64,000 nucleotides of DNA from JAODBQ01 sp047602055. GTDB lineage: Bacteria; Actinomycetota; Acidimicrobiia; Acidimicrobiales; Ilumatobacteraceae. Positions 45,782 to 54,701 of this stretch are shown here, in pieces. Each line of letters starts with the position of its first letter. Position 1 is the stretch's first letter. The notes below the pieces were generated by a model. The model was not told where the DNA came from. It did no database searches and worked only from the letters and a program-made list of their open reading frames with translations. The translations under genes and the position numbers were made by a program. The stretch lies in NCBI GenBank assembly GCA_047602055.1, contig JASGIG010000001.1, forward strand, positions 3,162,001 to 3,226,000. The letters are read 5' to 3'.

Positions 45782-47326
45782 TCAGCGCTTGGCGAGGACG
45801 GTCAGCGCGGCGTTGCGGCCGCTGGCGCCCCACACGCCCGCGCCGGGGAACGTCGCCGCACCCGTCAGGTAGAGGCCGCGCACCGGGGTCTCGTAGCGGA
45901 CCAGCTCGGGGTCCTTGTTGCGCAGCGCGGCGAGCGGGCCGCCGGCGAACGACGTGGCGTGCCCGGCCGGCAGGTGGAACTCGCTCTCGTAGCGGTCCGG
46001 GGTCATCGCCCGCCACTCGCCGAGCGACTCGAGGAAGCCCTGGTCGGCGAGTGTGGCGAACTGCTCGAGCCAGCGGCGCGGCTCGGGGCTGCTCGCCCAG
46101 CCACCCTCCACCCGGTACGGCGTGTACAGCACCTCCATGCTGAAGACGTGCCGGTCGCCCACGCCCATGGTGGGATCGACGAGTGAGGGCACGTTGACCA
46201 TCAGGCCGGGCCGGCGCAGGATCAGCCCGCGGCCCATCATCTGGTAGCCGCGGTGGATGTCGGCGAGCGGTGGGGCGACGACGAGCGTCGAGGCGATCGC
46301 CTCCGGGTGATCGGCCAACGCCGGCAGGCTCGGAGGCCGATCGATGATCGCGTCGACCTTGGACTCGTAGCCTTCGTCGTGCGGGATCGCCTTCCAACGG
46401 CGGACGAGGTCGGTCGCCTGTGGCGGCGGGTTGCGCAGCCAGTTGAGGAACGTGTCGTGTGGGTTGCACGCCGAGACGACGACGTCGCCGGTGATCTCGG
46501 TGCCGTCGGTGAGCTGGATGCCGCGCACCGCTGGCCCCTCGCAGGTGATCGCGGCGACCTCCGTCGACGTCCGCAGCGTGCCGCCGAACGACTCGAACGC
46601 GGCGCGCAGCGTCGCTGGCACCATCCCGCTGCCGCCGATCGGCCGCCCGACAGTGCCGGCGTGACGCATCGCGTAGGTCATCGCGCCCAGGCCGGTGCCG
46701 GGCATCTCGGGGGAGATGCCCCACACCATCGGGCCGGTCACCACCACCGGGCCGAGCAGCGCGTCGGCGCTGAAGAACGAGCGCAGGACGTCGGCGGCGC
46801 TGCGCCGGCTCCAGCGCAACAGCGTCGACATGCCGCGGGCGCGATGGTCGAACACCTTGCGCGACAGGCCGCGCAGCGACGGCGGGTCGTTCGCCGCGTC
46901 GAGGACGAGGCGTGCCGCTGGCAGCGCGGCAGCGACGTACCGGCGGTAGCCGGCCACCTCGCCGGGATGCGTGCGGGCCAGGCTCTCGATGGTCTGCTCG
47001 ACGTCGTGGTGGATGGCCCACGCCCGCTCGTCGCCCCACGCCATGTTCATGCCCGCCGGCTCCATGTCGACGTAGCGCAGCCCGTGCGCGGCGAGGCCGA
47101 GCTCGTCGATCACCGGGGTGGTGCGGAACGTGATGTGGTCGCAGTTGCAGATGTTGACCGTGCCGCCGGCGAACGGTTCGCTCGCCGCGGTGCCGCCGAC
47201 GCTGGCGCGGGCCTCGAGGAGCAGCGTGCGCAGCCCGCCGCGGGCCAGGTACGCGGCGCAGACCAGGCCGTTGTGGCCGGCGCCGATCACGATCGCATCG
47301 AAGTCCGTCTGCCGCCGAGTCGCCAT
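45782..47326 (-). CDS. Phytoene-desaturase-like FAD oxidoreductase
   Basis: A 514-residue flavoprotein of the CrtI/PYROXD2-like NAD(P)/FAD family. The dinucleotide-binding strand AIVIGAGHNGLVCAAYLARGG lies at about 11-31, followed by VLLLEAR-like acid LLLEARASVGGTAAS. The C-terminal FAD-contacting region is VRGLYLTGAATFPGAGVWGASGRNAA. Members desaturate or isomerise isoprenoid or other hydrophobic substrates; actinobacterial PYROXD2-like members have no defined substrate. ATG 47326 is preferred to a TTG six codons upstream. It is divergent from the creatininase gene across a 49-base gap. Confidence 0.88.
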   Translation of the reverse strand: MATRRQTDFDAIVIGAGHNGLVCAAYLARGGLRTLLLEARASVGGTAASEPFAGGTVNICNCDHITFRTTPVIDELGLAAHGLRYVDMEPAGMNMAWGDERAWAIHHDVEQTIESLARTHPGEVAGYRRYVAAALPAARLVLDAANDPPSLRGLSRKVFDHRARGMSTLLRWSRRSAADVLRSFFSADALLGPVVVTGPMVWGISPEMPGTGLGAMTYAMRHAGTVGRPIGGSGMVPATLRAAFESFGGTLRTSTEVAAITCEGPAVRGIQLTDGTEITGDVVVSACNPHDTFLNWLRNPPPQATDLVRRWKAIPHDEGYESKVDAIIDRPPSLPALADHPEAIASTLVVAPPLADIHRGYQMMGRGLILRRPGLMVNVPSLVDPTMGVGDRHVFSMEVLYTPYRVEGGWASSPEPRRWLEQFATLADQGFLESLGEWRAMTPDRYESEFHLPAGHATSFAGGPLAALRNKDPELVRYETPVRGLYLTGAATFPGAGVWGASGRNAALTVLAKR

Positions 47327-47375
47327 AGGGCGCCCATTCTGCAAGGGTTTCAGGCCCGCTGGGTAACGTGATTGC

Positions 47376-48155
47376 GTGACTTCACACGGCCGTCATCTCG
47401 CCGATCTGTCCGGCCCGGCGGTGTCACGCCGGCTCGGCCCGGACAGCATCGTCATCCAGCCGCTCGGGGCGATCGAGCAGCACGGCCCACACCTGCCGCT
47501 GTCGACGGACTCGGTGGTCGCCACCGCCGTCGCCGAGGCCGTCGTCGCCGAGGCCGGCGACGAGCTCGACCTGTGGTTGCTGCCGACGCTGCAGTTCACC
47601 AAGAGCAACGAGCACGCCTGGTCGCCGGGCACGGTGTGGCTGTCGGCGAACACGCTGCTGTCGGTGATCGACGACGTCGGGCGCTGCGTGGCGATGACGC
47701 CCGCCCGGCGGCTCGTGTTCCTCAACGGCCACGGCGGCAACAGCGCGCTGCTCAACGTCGCCCTGCGCGAGGTGCGCCTCAGCCACGGGCTGAAGACGTT
47801 CCTCACCCATCCCGGGATGCCGGCCGACCAGGGCGGCCCGTCGAACGTCGACGAGTTGGGGATGGGCGTCCACGGCGGCACCGACGAGACGTCGCTGATG
47901 CTGCACCTCGCCCCGCACCTCGTCGACCTGAGCCTCGCCGCGCGGCGGGTCCCCGACAAGCTCGCCGAGAACCGCCAGGTGCGCTTCGGCGGCCGGGTCA
48001 GCTTCGGCTGGCTGTCCAACGACTTCTTCCCCGACGGCTACATCGGCGACCCCACCGCGGCGACCGCCGAGCGCGGCAAGGTGCTGTTCGAGGGTGCCGT
48101 CGCCAACGTCGTCGCCGGCCTCCGCGAGGTGGCGGTCTTCGACTTTGGGAGATGA
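47376..48155 (+). CDS. Creatininase-family amidohydrolase
   Basis: A 259-residue protein with the metal-binding motifs of the creatininase/MftE/ArfB fold: GAIEQHGPHLPLSTD near 31-45 (Glu, His and Asp ligands), NGHGGNSALL near 118-127, and HGGTDETSLML near 165-175 with the Glu ligand. Members hydrolyse creatinine, formamidopyrimidines or peptides in cofactor maturation. The neighbouring M20 amidohydrolase and cytosine-deaminase-like gene favour a role in opening or trimming a cyclic nitrogen compound. A GTG start at 47376 fits the N-terminus MTSHGRHLADL. It is separated from the next gene by 18 bases, suggesting an operon. Confidence 0.9.
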   Translation: MTSHGRHLADLSGPAVSRRLGPDSIVIQPLGAIEQHGPHLPLSTDSVVATAVAEAVVAEAGDELDLWLLPTLQFTKSNEHAWSPGTVWLSANTLLSVIDDVGRCVAMTPARRLVFLNGHGGNSALLNVALREVRLSHGLKTFLTHPGMPADQGGPSNVDELGMGVHGGTDETSLMLHLAPHLVDLSLAARRVPDKLAENRQVRFGGRVSFGWLSNDFFPDGYIGDPTAATAERGKVLFEGAVANVVAGLREVAVFDFGR

Positions 48156-48173
48156 TCGACCTTGGGAGCTGGG

Positions 48174-49424
48174 ATGTGGCGCGACCTGCGCGTCGACAGC
48201 GGTCGGCTGTGGGAGCGGATCGAGGCACTCGGCGAGATCGGCGCGGTCCACGGGCCCAACGGTGAGCGGGGCTGCAACCGCCTGGCGCTGACCGATGCCG
48301 ACGGTGCCGGGCGCGACCTCGTCGTGTCGTGGATGGCCGACCTCGGCCTGCACGTGACGGTCGACGCGATCGGCAACGTCGTCGCCACCCGGCCGGGCGC
48401 CGACCCGGCGCTGACGCCGGTGATGACCGGCTCGCACATCGACACGGTGCGCACCGGCGGTCGCTTCGACGGGATCCTCGGCGTGCTCGCCGGCCTCGAG
48501 GTGTTGGAGACGCTGATCCGCCACGGCGTCGTCACCACCCGCCCCGTCGCCGTCGGGTTCTTCACCGACGAGGAGGGGTCGCGGTTCGCCCCGGACATGC
48601 TCGGCTCGCTCGTCTACGTCGGCGGGCTCGCGCTGGAGGATGCGCTCGACGCCCGCTCCGTCGACGACGGCGCCCGCCTCGGTGACGAGCTCGCCCGGAT
48701 CGGCTACGCCGGCTCGACCCCGTGCCCGGCGGCGGTGATGCCCCACGCGTTCGTCGAGCTGCACATCGAGCAGGGCCCCGTGCTCGAACGCGAGGGCATC
48801 ACGATCGGTGCGGTCACCGGGGTGCAGGGCATCTCATGGACCGAGCTGACCATCGTCGGGCAGAGCGCCCACGCCGGCACGACACCGATGGCGCTGCGCC
48901 ACGACGCCGGGTACGCCGCGGCGGCGATCGCCGTCGGCGTGCGCGACATCGCCCGGCGCAGGGGCGCGCCGCAGGTCGGCACCGTCGGCCGCCTGGAGCT
49001 GATCCCGGACCTCGTCAACGTCGTCGCCGGCAAGGCCGTGATGACCGTCGACCTGCGCCACACCGACGAGGCGACGCTGCAGGCAGCCGAGGCGCAGTTC
49101 GACGAGCTGTGCCGGCGCGTCGCCGGCGAGGAGGGCGTCACCATCGACCGCCACCCCTTGGCCCGCTTCGAGCCGGTGGCCTTCGACGAGTCGATGATCG
49201 AGCTGGTCGAGTCGACCGCCGCGCGCCTCGGCCTGTCGTGCCGGCGGATGCCGTCGGGTGCCGGCCACGATGCGCAGATGCTGTCGCGCGTCTGCCCGAC
49301 GTCGATGATCTTCGTGCCCAGCGTCAACGGCCTCTCGCACAACATCGCCGAGCACACCCTGCCCGAGCACGTCGAAGCCGGCGCCAACGTCCTGCTGCAA
49401 ACGATCCTCGCTCGCGCCGTCTGA
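48174..49424 (+). CDS. M20-family Zn-dependent amidohydrolase (allantoate/N-carbamoyl-amino-acid hydrolase type)
   Basis: A 416-residue enzyme of the hydantoinase/carbamoylase family that cleaves N-carbamoyl or allantoate-type ureido bonds. Metal ligands are visible as TGSHIDTV (His88, Asp90), GRFDGILG (Asp99), DEEGSRF (tandem Glu), ELHIEQGP, and the last His in GLSHNIAEHT. The lid domain has VGQSAHAGTTPM. ATG 48174 is chosen because GGGAG lies six bases upstream; a TTG four codons earlier is in frame. With creatininase upstream and a deaminase-like gene convergent downstream, it fits stepwise degradation of a purine, hydantoin or creatinine-type compound with release of ammonia. Confidence 0.92.
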   Translation: MWRDLRVDSGRLWERIEALGEIGAVHGPNGERGCNRLALTDADGAGRDLVVSWMADLGLHVTVDAIGNVVATRPGADPALTPVMTGSHIDTVRTGGRFDGILGVLAGLEVLETLIRHGVVTTRPVAVGFFTDEEGSRFAPDMLGSLVYVGGLALEDALDARSVDDGARLGDELARIGYAGSTPCPAAVMPHAFVELHIEQGPVLEREGITIGAVTGVQGISWTELTIVGQSAHAGTTPMALRHDAGYAAAAIAVGVRDIARRRGAPQVGTVGRLELIPDLVNVVAGKAVMTVDLRHTDEATLQAAEAQFDELCRRVAGEEGVTIDRHPLARFEPVAFDESMIELVESTAARLGLSCRRMPSGAGHDAQMLSRVCPTSMIFVPSVNGLSHNIAEHTLPEHVEAGANVLLQTILARAV

Positions 49425-49464
49425 GCAGCCGCTCATCTCGGCGTGGCAGGCCCGCGACTGCGGG

Positions 49465-50565
49465 CTACCGACCGCTGCGCAGGACGATGCGGTCGGCTGG
49501 GCCGAAGGCGATGGCTTCGCGGACCGAGCCAGCACGGATCGCCACGCGGTCGATGTCGCCGACGGTCGGCAGGCCGAGGACGTGACGGGCCTCGGTCGTC
49601 ACCGTCGCCATCGCGTCCTCCGGCAGCAGGTGGCCGGCAGTGACCATCAGGCTGGCCGTCTCCAGCGGATCGCCACGGCCGACCGGGTTGAAGGGGTCCT
49701 GCAGGTTGTCGGCGCCGGCAGCGACGTGCACACCGGCTTCGCGCAGCACGCGCACCGCGGTGAGCCCACGGGGGACCGACGACGGGACGCCGCGGCCCTG
49801 CAGGAACAGGTTGGTCTGGGGCAGGGCGACGACGTGGATGCCGGCCGCGGCGACGCGCTCGGCCACCTCGCACTGGCGGGCCTCGGGCAGCACGCCGAGG
49901 CTGACGCAGTGGCTGGCGGTGACGCCGTGCGGGAATCCGCTGGCGATCACCCGCTCGGCGAGGTCGGCGAGCCCGCAGATGCGAGGATCCAGCGTCTCGT
50001 CGGTGTGCAGGTCGACGCCAAGGCCGGCATCGGCGGCGATCGCCAGCAACTGCTCGTTCGCCGCGTGGACGTCGTCCTCGAGGTGCGGCGCGCCACCGAC
50101 GAGGTCGACGCCCATGGCGATCGCCTCGGCGAGCAGCGCCCGGACGTCGGCACCGGGCTCGCCGAGGCTCGGCCGTCCGGTGAGGGCGACGATCTGGATG
50201 TCGACGAGGTCGCGCAACCGCTCGCGCACGTCGACGAGCGCCTCGACGGAGATCAACCCGTTGCCCTCGGTGACGTCGGCGTGCGTGCGGATCGCGGTGC
50301 ACCCGTTCGACGCCAGCAGCCGGGCGGCGCGCTCGGCGCGCTCGGCGGTGTCGGCGACGGTGATCGTGTCGCGCGCCGCGTTCATCGCCAGGATCGCCCC
50401 GAGCAGGTCGCCGGTCGGGTTGGGGATCCGCTCGGCGAGGAACGCCTTGTCGAGGTGGGCGTGCGGCTCGGCGAACGCCGGCACCGTGACATACCCCTCC
50501 AGGTCCCCACCCCCGCGTGGACGACGCTGGCCCGGCAGCTCGCTCTCGTCGGTGGTCGCCGTCAC
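49465..50565 (-). CDS. Cytosine-deaminase-like amidohydrolase, short N-terminus
   Basis: A 366-residue CodA-type amidohydrolase with PAFAEPHAHLDKAF (His35, His37), the HTDE block at 187-190, His219 in TASHC, and GADNLQDPFNPVGRGDPLE, which holds the final Asp. These are the metal and proton-transfer residues of cytosine/isoguanine/creatinine deaminases. The usual 45-residue beta-sandwich lead before the HxH motif is nearly absent, replaced by MTATTDESELPGQRRPRGGG. The GTG start overlaps the stop of the luciferase-like gene (GTGA). An upstream indel or an atypical start could explain the shortness. Substrate could be cytosine, another pyrimidine or a hydantoin-like ring. Confidence 0.87.
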   Translation of the reverse strand: MTATTDESELPGQRRPRGGGDLEGYVTVPAFAEPHAHLDKAFLAERIPNPTGDLLGAILAMNAARDTITVADTAERAERAARLLASNGCTAIRTHADVTEGNGLISVEALVDVRERLRDLVDIQIVALTGRPSLGEPGADVRALLAEAIAMGVDLVGGAPHLEDDVHAANEQLLAIAADAGLGVDLHTDETLDPRICGLADLAERVIASGFPHGVTASHCVSLGVLPEARQCEVAERVAAAGIHVVALPQTNLFLQGRGVPSSVPRGLTAVRVLREAGVHVAAGADNLQDPFNPVGRGDPLETASLMVTAGHLLPEDAMATVTTEARHVLGLPTVGDIDRVAIRAGSVREAIAFGPADRIVLRSGR

Positions 50566-51752
50566 GTCAGCGGCGTGCCGGTCACCGGCCGGCGCTCCAC
50601 CGTCTCGCCGAGGCGGGGGAGGACCTCCTCGACCATCAGGTGCATCTGCTCGTCCATGTCCTCACGGGTCAGGCCAGGGAAGTCGAAGAAGAAGCAGACG
50701 TGCTTCAGGTCGAGCAGGTCGCGCCAGAAGCCGAGGCCGTCGACCACCTCCTCGACCGAGCCGATCAGCTGGATCTTCTGTTCCAGCGATTGCTCGACGG
50801 TGGGAGCGAAGTCGAACGGCGCCTTGTTGCCGTCGGGCCCCTTGTAGCTGGCGAAGCGCCCGTACGGCGAGAGGAACTTGACGAACTCGTCGTGGCCCGG
50901 TCGGCCCTTGCGCAGCGCCTCCTCGGTGGTGCGCCCGACGTGGACGTTGAGCACCAGGCAGCGATCCTCGCCCGGCCCGACGGGGGTGCCGACCTCCTCG
51001 CGGATCTCCGCGTAGCGGTCCCACTTCTGCTTCTGGCTCTCCGGGTTGCTCAGCCAGTAGACGGCCTTGTGCCCGGCGCGGGGCACGTACTCGATGGTCT
51101 CCGGGGACGAGATCGGCTGGTAGATGTCGACCACCCGCTGCGGCCGAGGGATCAGCGTCAGGTCGTGGACGAGCGTGCCGCGGTCGGGGACGTCGTCGGG
51201 CGGGAACGTCATGTGCTTGCCGCGGTACGAGAAGCGCTCGTCGTTCCAGGCGAGCTTGATGACCTCCATCGACTCCTCGAACACCTCGCGGTTGATCCGG
51301 TCGTGCTCGGCCGACATCGCGTTGTCGCCGCTGGCGACGACGGTGCCGAGCGCCCACGCCTCGCGCGGCACGGTGCCGCGGCCGACGCCGAACTCCATCC
51401 GCCCGCCGGTGATGATGTCGGCGATCGCGAAGTCCTCGGCCAGGCGCAGCGGGTGCCACTGCGGGACGACGTTGAACATCTGCCCGAGACGCAGCTCGCT
51501 CGTCTGCGTGGCGAGGTGCTGGCCGAACTGGATCAGATTCGGCAGGACCTCGTAGCCCTCGTACTGGAAGTGGTGCTCGGTGAGCCACATCGTGTCGTAG
51601 CCGAGCGAGTCGGCGGTCTTCGCCCACGCCAGCAGGTTGCGGTAGCAGCCGATGACGGCGTCCATGCCGTAGCGCCGTGCAGTCGCGGCGATGCTGGGGT
51701 CGCCGGCGTCGGGCATCGGCACGGTGCAGAAGAAGTTGGCGTCGATCCGCAT
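50562..51752 (-). CDS. Luciferase-like (LLM class) flavin-dependent monooxygenase
   Basis: A 396-residue flavin-dependent oxidoreductase with the bacterial-luciferase fold: MWLTEHHFQYEGYEVLPNLI near 58-77, ITGGRMEFGVGRGTVPRE near 116-133, and a C-terminal VEEVVDGLGFWRDLLDLKH. The flavin is expected to be reduced by a separate reductase; F420 use in related groups is possible but the motif for it is not clear. ATG 51752 (MRIDANFFCTVPMPD) is preferred to an upstream start. It shares a GTGA overlap with the CodA-like gene, so oxidation and hydrolytic deamination may act on one substrate. It lacks the RutA N-terminus, so I do not call it RutA. Confidence 0.87.
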   Translation of the reverse strand: MRIDANFFCTVPMPDAGDPSIAATARRYGMDAVIGCYRNLLAWAKTADSLGYDTMWLTEHHFQYEGYEVLPNLIQFGQHLATQTSELRLGQMFNVVPQWHPLRLAEDFAIADIITGGRMEFGVGRGTVPREAWALGTVVASGDNAMSAEHDRINREVFEESMEVIKLAWNDERFSYRGKHMTFPPDDVPDRGTLVHDLTLIPRPQRVVDIYQPISSPETIEYVPRAGHKAVYWLSNPESQKQKWDRYAEIREEVGTPVGPGEDRCLVLNVHVGRTTEEALRKGRPGHDEFVKFLSPYGRFASYKGPDGNKAPFDFAPTVEQSLEQKIQLIGSVEEVVDGLGFWRDLLDLKHVCFFFDFPGLTREDMDEQMHLMVEEVLPRLGETVERRPVTGTPLT

Positions 51753-51824
51753 CCCGCCACGGTACTTCGGTGGCGCCGCCGGCGCAGGGTGACGGGCGAC
51801 GAGTTCATCGTCCGGCAACAGTGC

Positions 51825-51925
51825 CCACCCACGTCCGCGGAGACGTGGGCGAGCAGCGGGCTGGCCGCGAAGCCGTGCTCGGCGAGGTCCAGCGCCGGCG
51901 CGAGCAGCACGTCGACCGCAGGGGT
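51825..51925 (-). pseudogene. Short gamma-glutamyltranspeptidase-like relic
   Basis: On the minus strand about 30 codons read VDVLLAPALDLAEHG then FAASPLLAHVSADVGG, which resembles the conserved N-terminal segment of gamma-glutamyltranspeptidases (APAI.LAE.GF.VS). No start or catalytic region is present, and the frame then leaves the family. It lies in the 191-base gap before a small membrane protein gene. I read it as the fossil of a deleted gene; chance similarity is possible. Confidence 0.35.
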
Positions 51926-51943
51926 CGATCTACGCTGCGACGG

Positions 51944-52423
51944 GTGTTGACGTGGCGAGTGACCGGAGCTTCTGCGGTCACCCTCGGCGTCCTGATGGTG
52001 ATCGGCGGGTCGGCGATGCCGTGGCTGCGCACCGGTGAGCGCCGGCGGTCGAGCTACGAGCTGTTCGGCGTCGTCGACCGCCTCGGGTTCTCGCCCTCGG
52101 GCACCGTCGGCTGGGCGATCCGCCTGTGGCCGCTCGTCCCGTTGCTGGCGGTGATCGCCGCGACGTGTGCGTGGTTCGCGCCGCGCTGGTCGCTCCTGCC
52201 GGCCGTCGTCGCCACGCTCTACGCCGGTGGTGTCGCCGTCGCCGTCGCCGACGTCGACGGGGTGCGCACCGTCGGCGTCGAGGGCGGTCCGTCGATCACC
52301 ACGGCGGGCGCGGTGCTCGTCGTCTTCGGCGCCGCGGTCGCCACGTTCGGCGGGCGGCGCCAGGCGCGCGGGTCGCGCGTCAGCCCTCGGCCCACTGACC
52401 CCGATCGATCAACACCTGCTTGA
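51944..52423 (+). CDS. Small membrane protein
   Basis: A 159-residue protein with four hydrophobic helices (VTLGVLMVIGGSAMPWL, AIRLWPLVPLLAVIAATCAWF, SLLPAVVATLYAGGVAVAV and TTAGAVLVVFGAAVATFGG) and a basic C-terminal tail. The SYELFGVVDRLGFSPSG loop between the first two helices would face outside. GTG 51944 is chosen as start; TTG follows directly. The last 44 bases overlap the end of the convergent phosphodiesterase gene. The layout resembles small actinobacterial membrane proteins of the tryptophan-operon type, but I cannot assign a family. Confidence 0.7.
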   Translation: MLTWRVTGASAVTLGVLMVIGGSAMPWLRTGERRRSSYELFGVVDRLGFSPSGTVGWAIRLWPLVPLLAVIAATCAWFAPRWSLLPAVVATLYAGGVAVAVADVDGVRTVGVEGGPSITTAGAVLVVFGAAVATFGGRRQARGSRVSPRPTDPDRSTPA

Positions 52424-53135
52424 GCGCCGACGGCCGGTCGGTCATCAGCCCGTCGACGCCGAGGTCGAGCAGGCGGTTCATCTCGTCCGGCTCGTCGATC
52501 GTCCACACGTGCACCTGGACGCCGTGGGCGTGCGCCCGCTCGACGAACTTCGAGTTCGTCACGCTCAGGAACCACTCCTTGACGGGCACCTGCGCAGCCT
52601 GTCCAGGGGCGTGGCGCATCAGCCCGAAGCGCAGCAGCGCCAGCGATCGCGGGCCGAGCGACGTGCACGCGTCCGGGAGCGCGGCGCGCAGGCGCTTCAG
52701 CCGCTGGTCGGAGAACGACGCCAGGCACACCCGATCCACGCAGTTCGTCCGCTTCACCGAGGCGATCAGCGCATCGACGGCGTCGTCGACCTTGCAGTCG
52801 ATGTTGATCCGCGCCTCGGGCAGCGCTTCGAGCAGCTCCTCCAGCGACGGGATCGGCGCCTTGCCGTCGACCATCGCGGTGCGCACCTCGCTCCACGGCA
52901 GCTCGCTGATCTTGCCGGGGCGATGACAGGTGCGCACCAGGTCGTCGTCGTGGAAGGCGACGACGACACCGTCGGCGGTGACCCGCACGTCGGTCTCCAG
53001 GTAGCGGTACCCGAGGTCGATCGCGGCTTGGAACGCGGGCAGCGTGTTCTCCGGCGCATCGCTGGCCCCGCCCCGATGGGCGAAGGCGAGCGGACCGGGC
53101 CAGTCGAGGAACGGGTGGCGGGCAGGCGTGGACAC
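52380..53135 (-). CDS. Glycerophosphodiester phosphodiesterase
   Basis: A 251-residue GDPD-family TIM barrel that hydrolyses deacylated phospholipids to glycerol-3-phosphate and an alcohol. The N-terminal AFAHRGGASDAPENTLPAF carries the catalytic His and the metal Glu, ETDVRVTADGVVVAFHDDDL the metal Glu/Asp and second catalytic His, and INIDCKV a metal ligand where many members have E-K. VHVWTIDEPDEMNRLLDLGVDGLMTDRP closes the barrel. GTG 53135 leads directly into the first strand; longer open frame upstream is Arg/Pro-rich and unlike protein. The absence of a signal peptide suggests a cytoplasmic enzyme. Confidence 0.92.
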   Translation of the reverse strand: MSTPARHPFLDWPGPLAFAHRGGASDAPENTLPAFQAAIDLGYRYLETDVRVTADGVVVAFHDDDLVRTCHRPGKISELPWSEVRTAMVDGKAPIPSLEELLEALPEARINIDCKVDDAVDALIASVKRTNCVDRVCLASFSDQRLKRLRAALPDACTSLGPRSLALLRFGLMRHAPGQAAQVPVKEWFLSVTNSKFVERAHAHGVQVHVWTIDEPDEMNRLLDLGVDGLMTDRPSALKQVLIDRGQWAEG

Positions 53136-53194
53136 CGCCGCCAGTATCGTCGGTCGGCATGGCCGAAACGTCACAGCCGGCCTCCTCGGCCGGC

Positions 53195-53262
53195 ACCCGT
53201 CCTCGGGGGCTGCGCCCCCGTACCCGCTGCGCCACATCGTCGCCCGGCTCCCTGGCGGTCGC
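53195..53262. repeat. Family F palindromic repeat (copy 2)
   Basis: CGGGGGCTGCGCCCCCG at 53204-53220, GCGCCACATCG and GGCTCCCTGGCGGTCGC at 53246-53262 appear in the same order as at 1931-1994. The element sits in the 160-base space between the divergent phosphodiesterase and aldehyde dehydrogenase genes, so it could influence both promoters. Confidence 0.75.
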
Positions 53263-53295
53263 TCGGTCGACAGGCGCCGATCCCGAGGTGCCCTC

Positions 53296-54681
53296 GTGAC
53301 CGGCTCCATGCTCACGGTCCGCTCTCCCTACGACGGTTCGGTGATCGGGGAGCTGCCCACCGCCACGGCCGACGACGTCGACCGCGCTGTCCGCACCGCC
53401 ACCGCCGCGCTGCGCGACCAGCCGCTGCCGGCGTGGCGGCGCGCCGAGATCCTCGACCGCGCGGCCGTGCTGTTGGATGAGCATCTCGAGGAGTTCGCCC
53501 GGACGATCGCCGAGGAGGCGGCCAAGCCGATCAGGACGGCGAGGGCCGAGGCGCAGCGCGCCGTCGGCACGTTCCGCTTCGCCGCCGCCGAGGCGCGCAC
53601 GCTCGCCGGTGATGTCGTACCGCTCGACGCGCTGGCGGCGGGGGAGGGGAAGATCGGCTTCACCCTGCGCGTGCCGATCGGCGTCGTCGGGGCGATCGCC
53701 CCGTTCAACTTCCCGCTCAACCTCGTCGCCCACAAGCTGGCCCCGGCGATCGCCGCCGGCTGCCCGGTCGTGCTCAAGCCCGCGTCGCAGACGCCGTTCA
53801 GCTCGCTGCGCCTCGCCGCCCTGCTCGTCGACGAGTGCGGGCTGCCCGCCGACTACCTGCACGTCGTCGTCGGCTCCGGCTCCGTGGTCGGCAACGCGAT
53901 CGTCGACCACCCCGGCATCGCCCTGATCACGTTCACCGGCTCGCCGCCGGTCGGTTGGGACATCCGAGCCCGGGCGCCGCGCAAGAAGGTCGGCCTGGAG
54001 CTGGGCAACAACGCGCCGGTGATCATCGAGGCCGACAGCGACTGGAAGACGGCCGCGGCGAAGATCAAGGTCGCCGGCTTCAGCCACGCCGGGCAGAGCT
54101 GCATCTCGACGCAGCGGATCTTCGTGCACCACTCGATCGCCGACGCGTTCACGGCTGCGCTGGTCGCCGAGGTCGAGCAACTCGTCGTCGGACCGCCGCT
54201 CGACGAGGCGACGGACGTGTCGGCGCTGATCACCAAGTCGGAGACCGAGCGGGTGTCGTCGTGGATCGCCGAAGCCGTCGGCGGGGGCGCGGTGGTGGCC
54301 TGTGGCGGGATCGTCGACGATCGCGGCGTACTGCTGCCGACGGTGCTCACCGGTGTGCTCCCCGACATGCAGGTGTGCCGTGGCGAGGTGTTCGGTCCGG
54401 TCGTCGGCATCGCCGCGTACGACGACGTCGACGAGGCGATGGCCGTGGCCAACGACAGCGAGTACGGCCTGCAAGCGGCGATCTTCACCAACGACATCGG
54501 CGTCGCCCTGCGCGCCGTGCACACCCTCGACTACGGCGGCGTGCTGGTCAACGAGGTGCCCACCTGGCGCGCCGACCAGCAGCCCTACGGCGGCCTGCGC
54601 GACAGCGGCAACACGCGGGAGGGCCCGCACTACAGCGTCAGGGAGATGACCGAGCTGCGCATGGTCGTCCTCGGCGCCTGA
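53296..54681 (+). CDS. Aldehyde dehydrogenase family protein
   Basis: A 461-residue NAD(P)-dependent aldehyde dehydrogenase. Key residues are the PFNFP active-site loop at 136-140, the coenzyme-binding FTGSPPVGW, the general-base Glu235 in VGLELGNNAPVII, and the catalytic Cys269 in SHAGQSCISTQRIFV. EVFGPVVGIAAYDDVDEA and VPTWRADQQPYGGLRDSG match lactaldehyde/succinate-semialdehyde-type ALDHs, the latter segment having P-Y-G-G-x-x-x-S-G. GTG 53296 or ATG 53308 are both possible starts. No neighbour gives its substrate. Confidence 0.93.
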   Translation: MTGSMLTVRSPYDGSVIGELPTATADDVDRAVRTATAALRDQPLPAWRRAEILDRAAVLLDEHLEEFARTIAEEAAKPIRTARAEAQRAVGTFRFAAAEARTLAGDVVPLDALAAGEGKIGFTLRVPIGVVGAIAPFNFPLNLVAHKLAPAIAAGCPVVLKPASQTPFSSLRLAALLVDECGLPADYLHVVVGSGSVVGNAIVDHPGIALITFTGSPPVGWDIRARAPRKKVGLELGNNAPVIIEADSDWKTAAAKIKVAGFSHAGQSCISTQRIFVHHSIADAFTAALVAEVEQLVVGPPLDEATDVSALITKSETERVSSWIAEAVGGGAVVACGGIVDDRGVLLPTVLTGVLPDMQVCRGEVFGPVVGIAAYDDVDEAMAVANDSEYGLQAAIFTNDIGVALRAVHTLDYGGVLVNEVPTWRADQQPYGGLRDSGNTREGPHYSVREMTELRMVVLGA

Positions 54682-54701
54682 GGTCTGGCGCACCCCCGCT
54701 C

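Noticed and set aside
50562..51752. RutA pyrimidine oxygenase
   Set aside because: The fold is LLM class, but the N-terminal and active-site segments I expect for RutA are absent, and no other rut genes are nearby.
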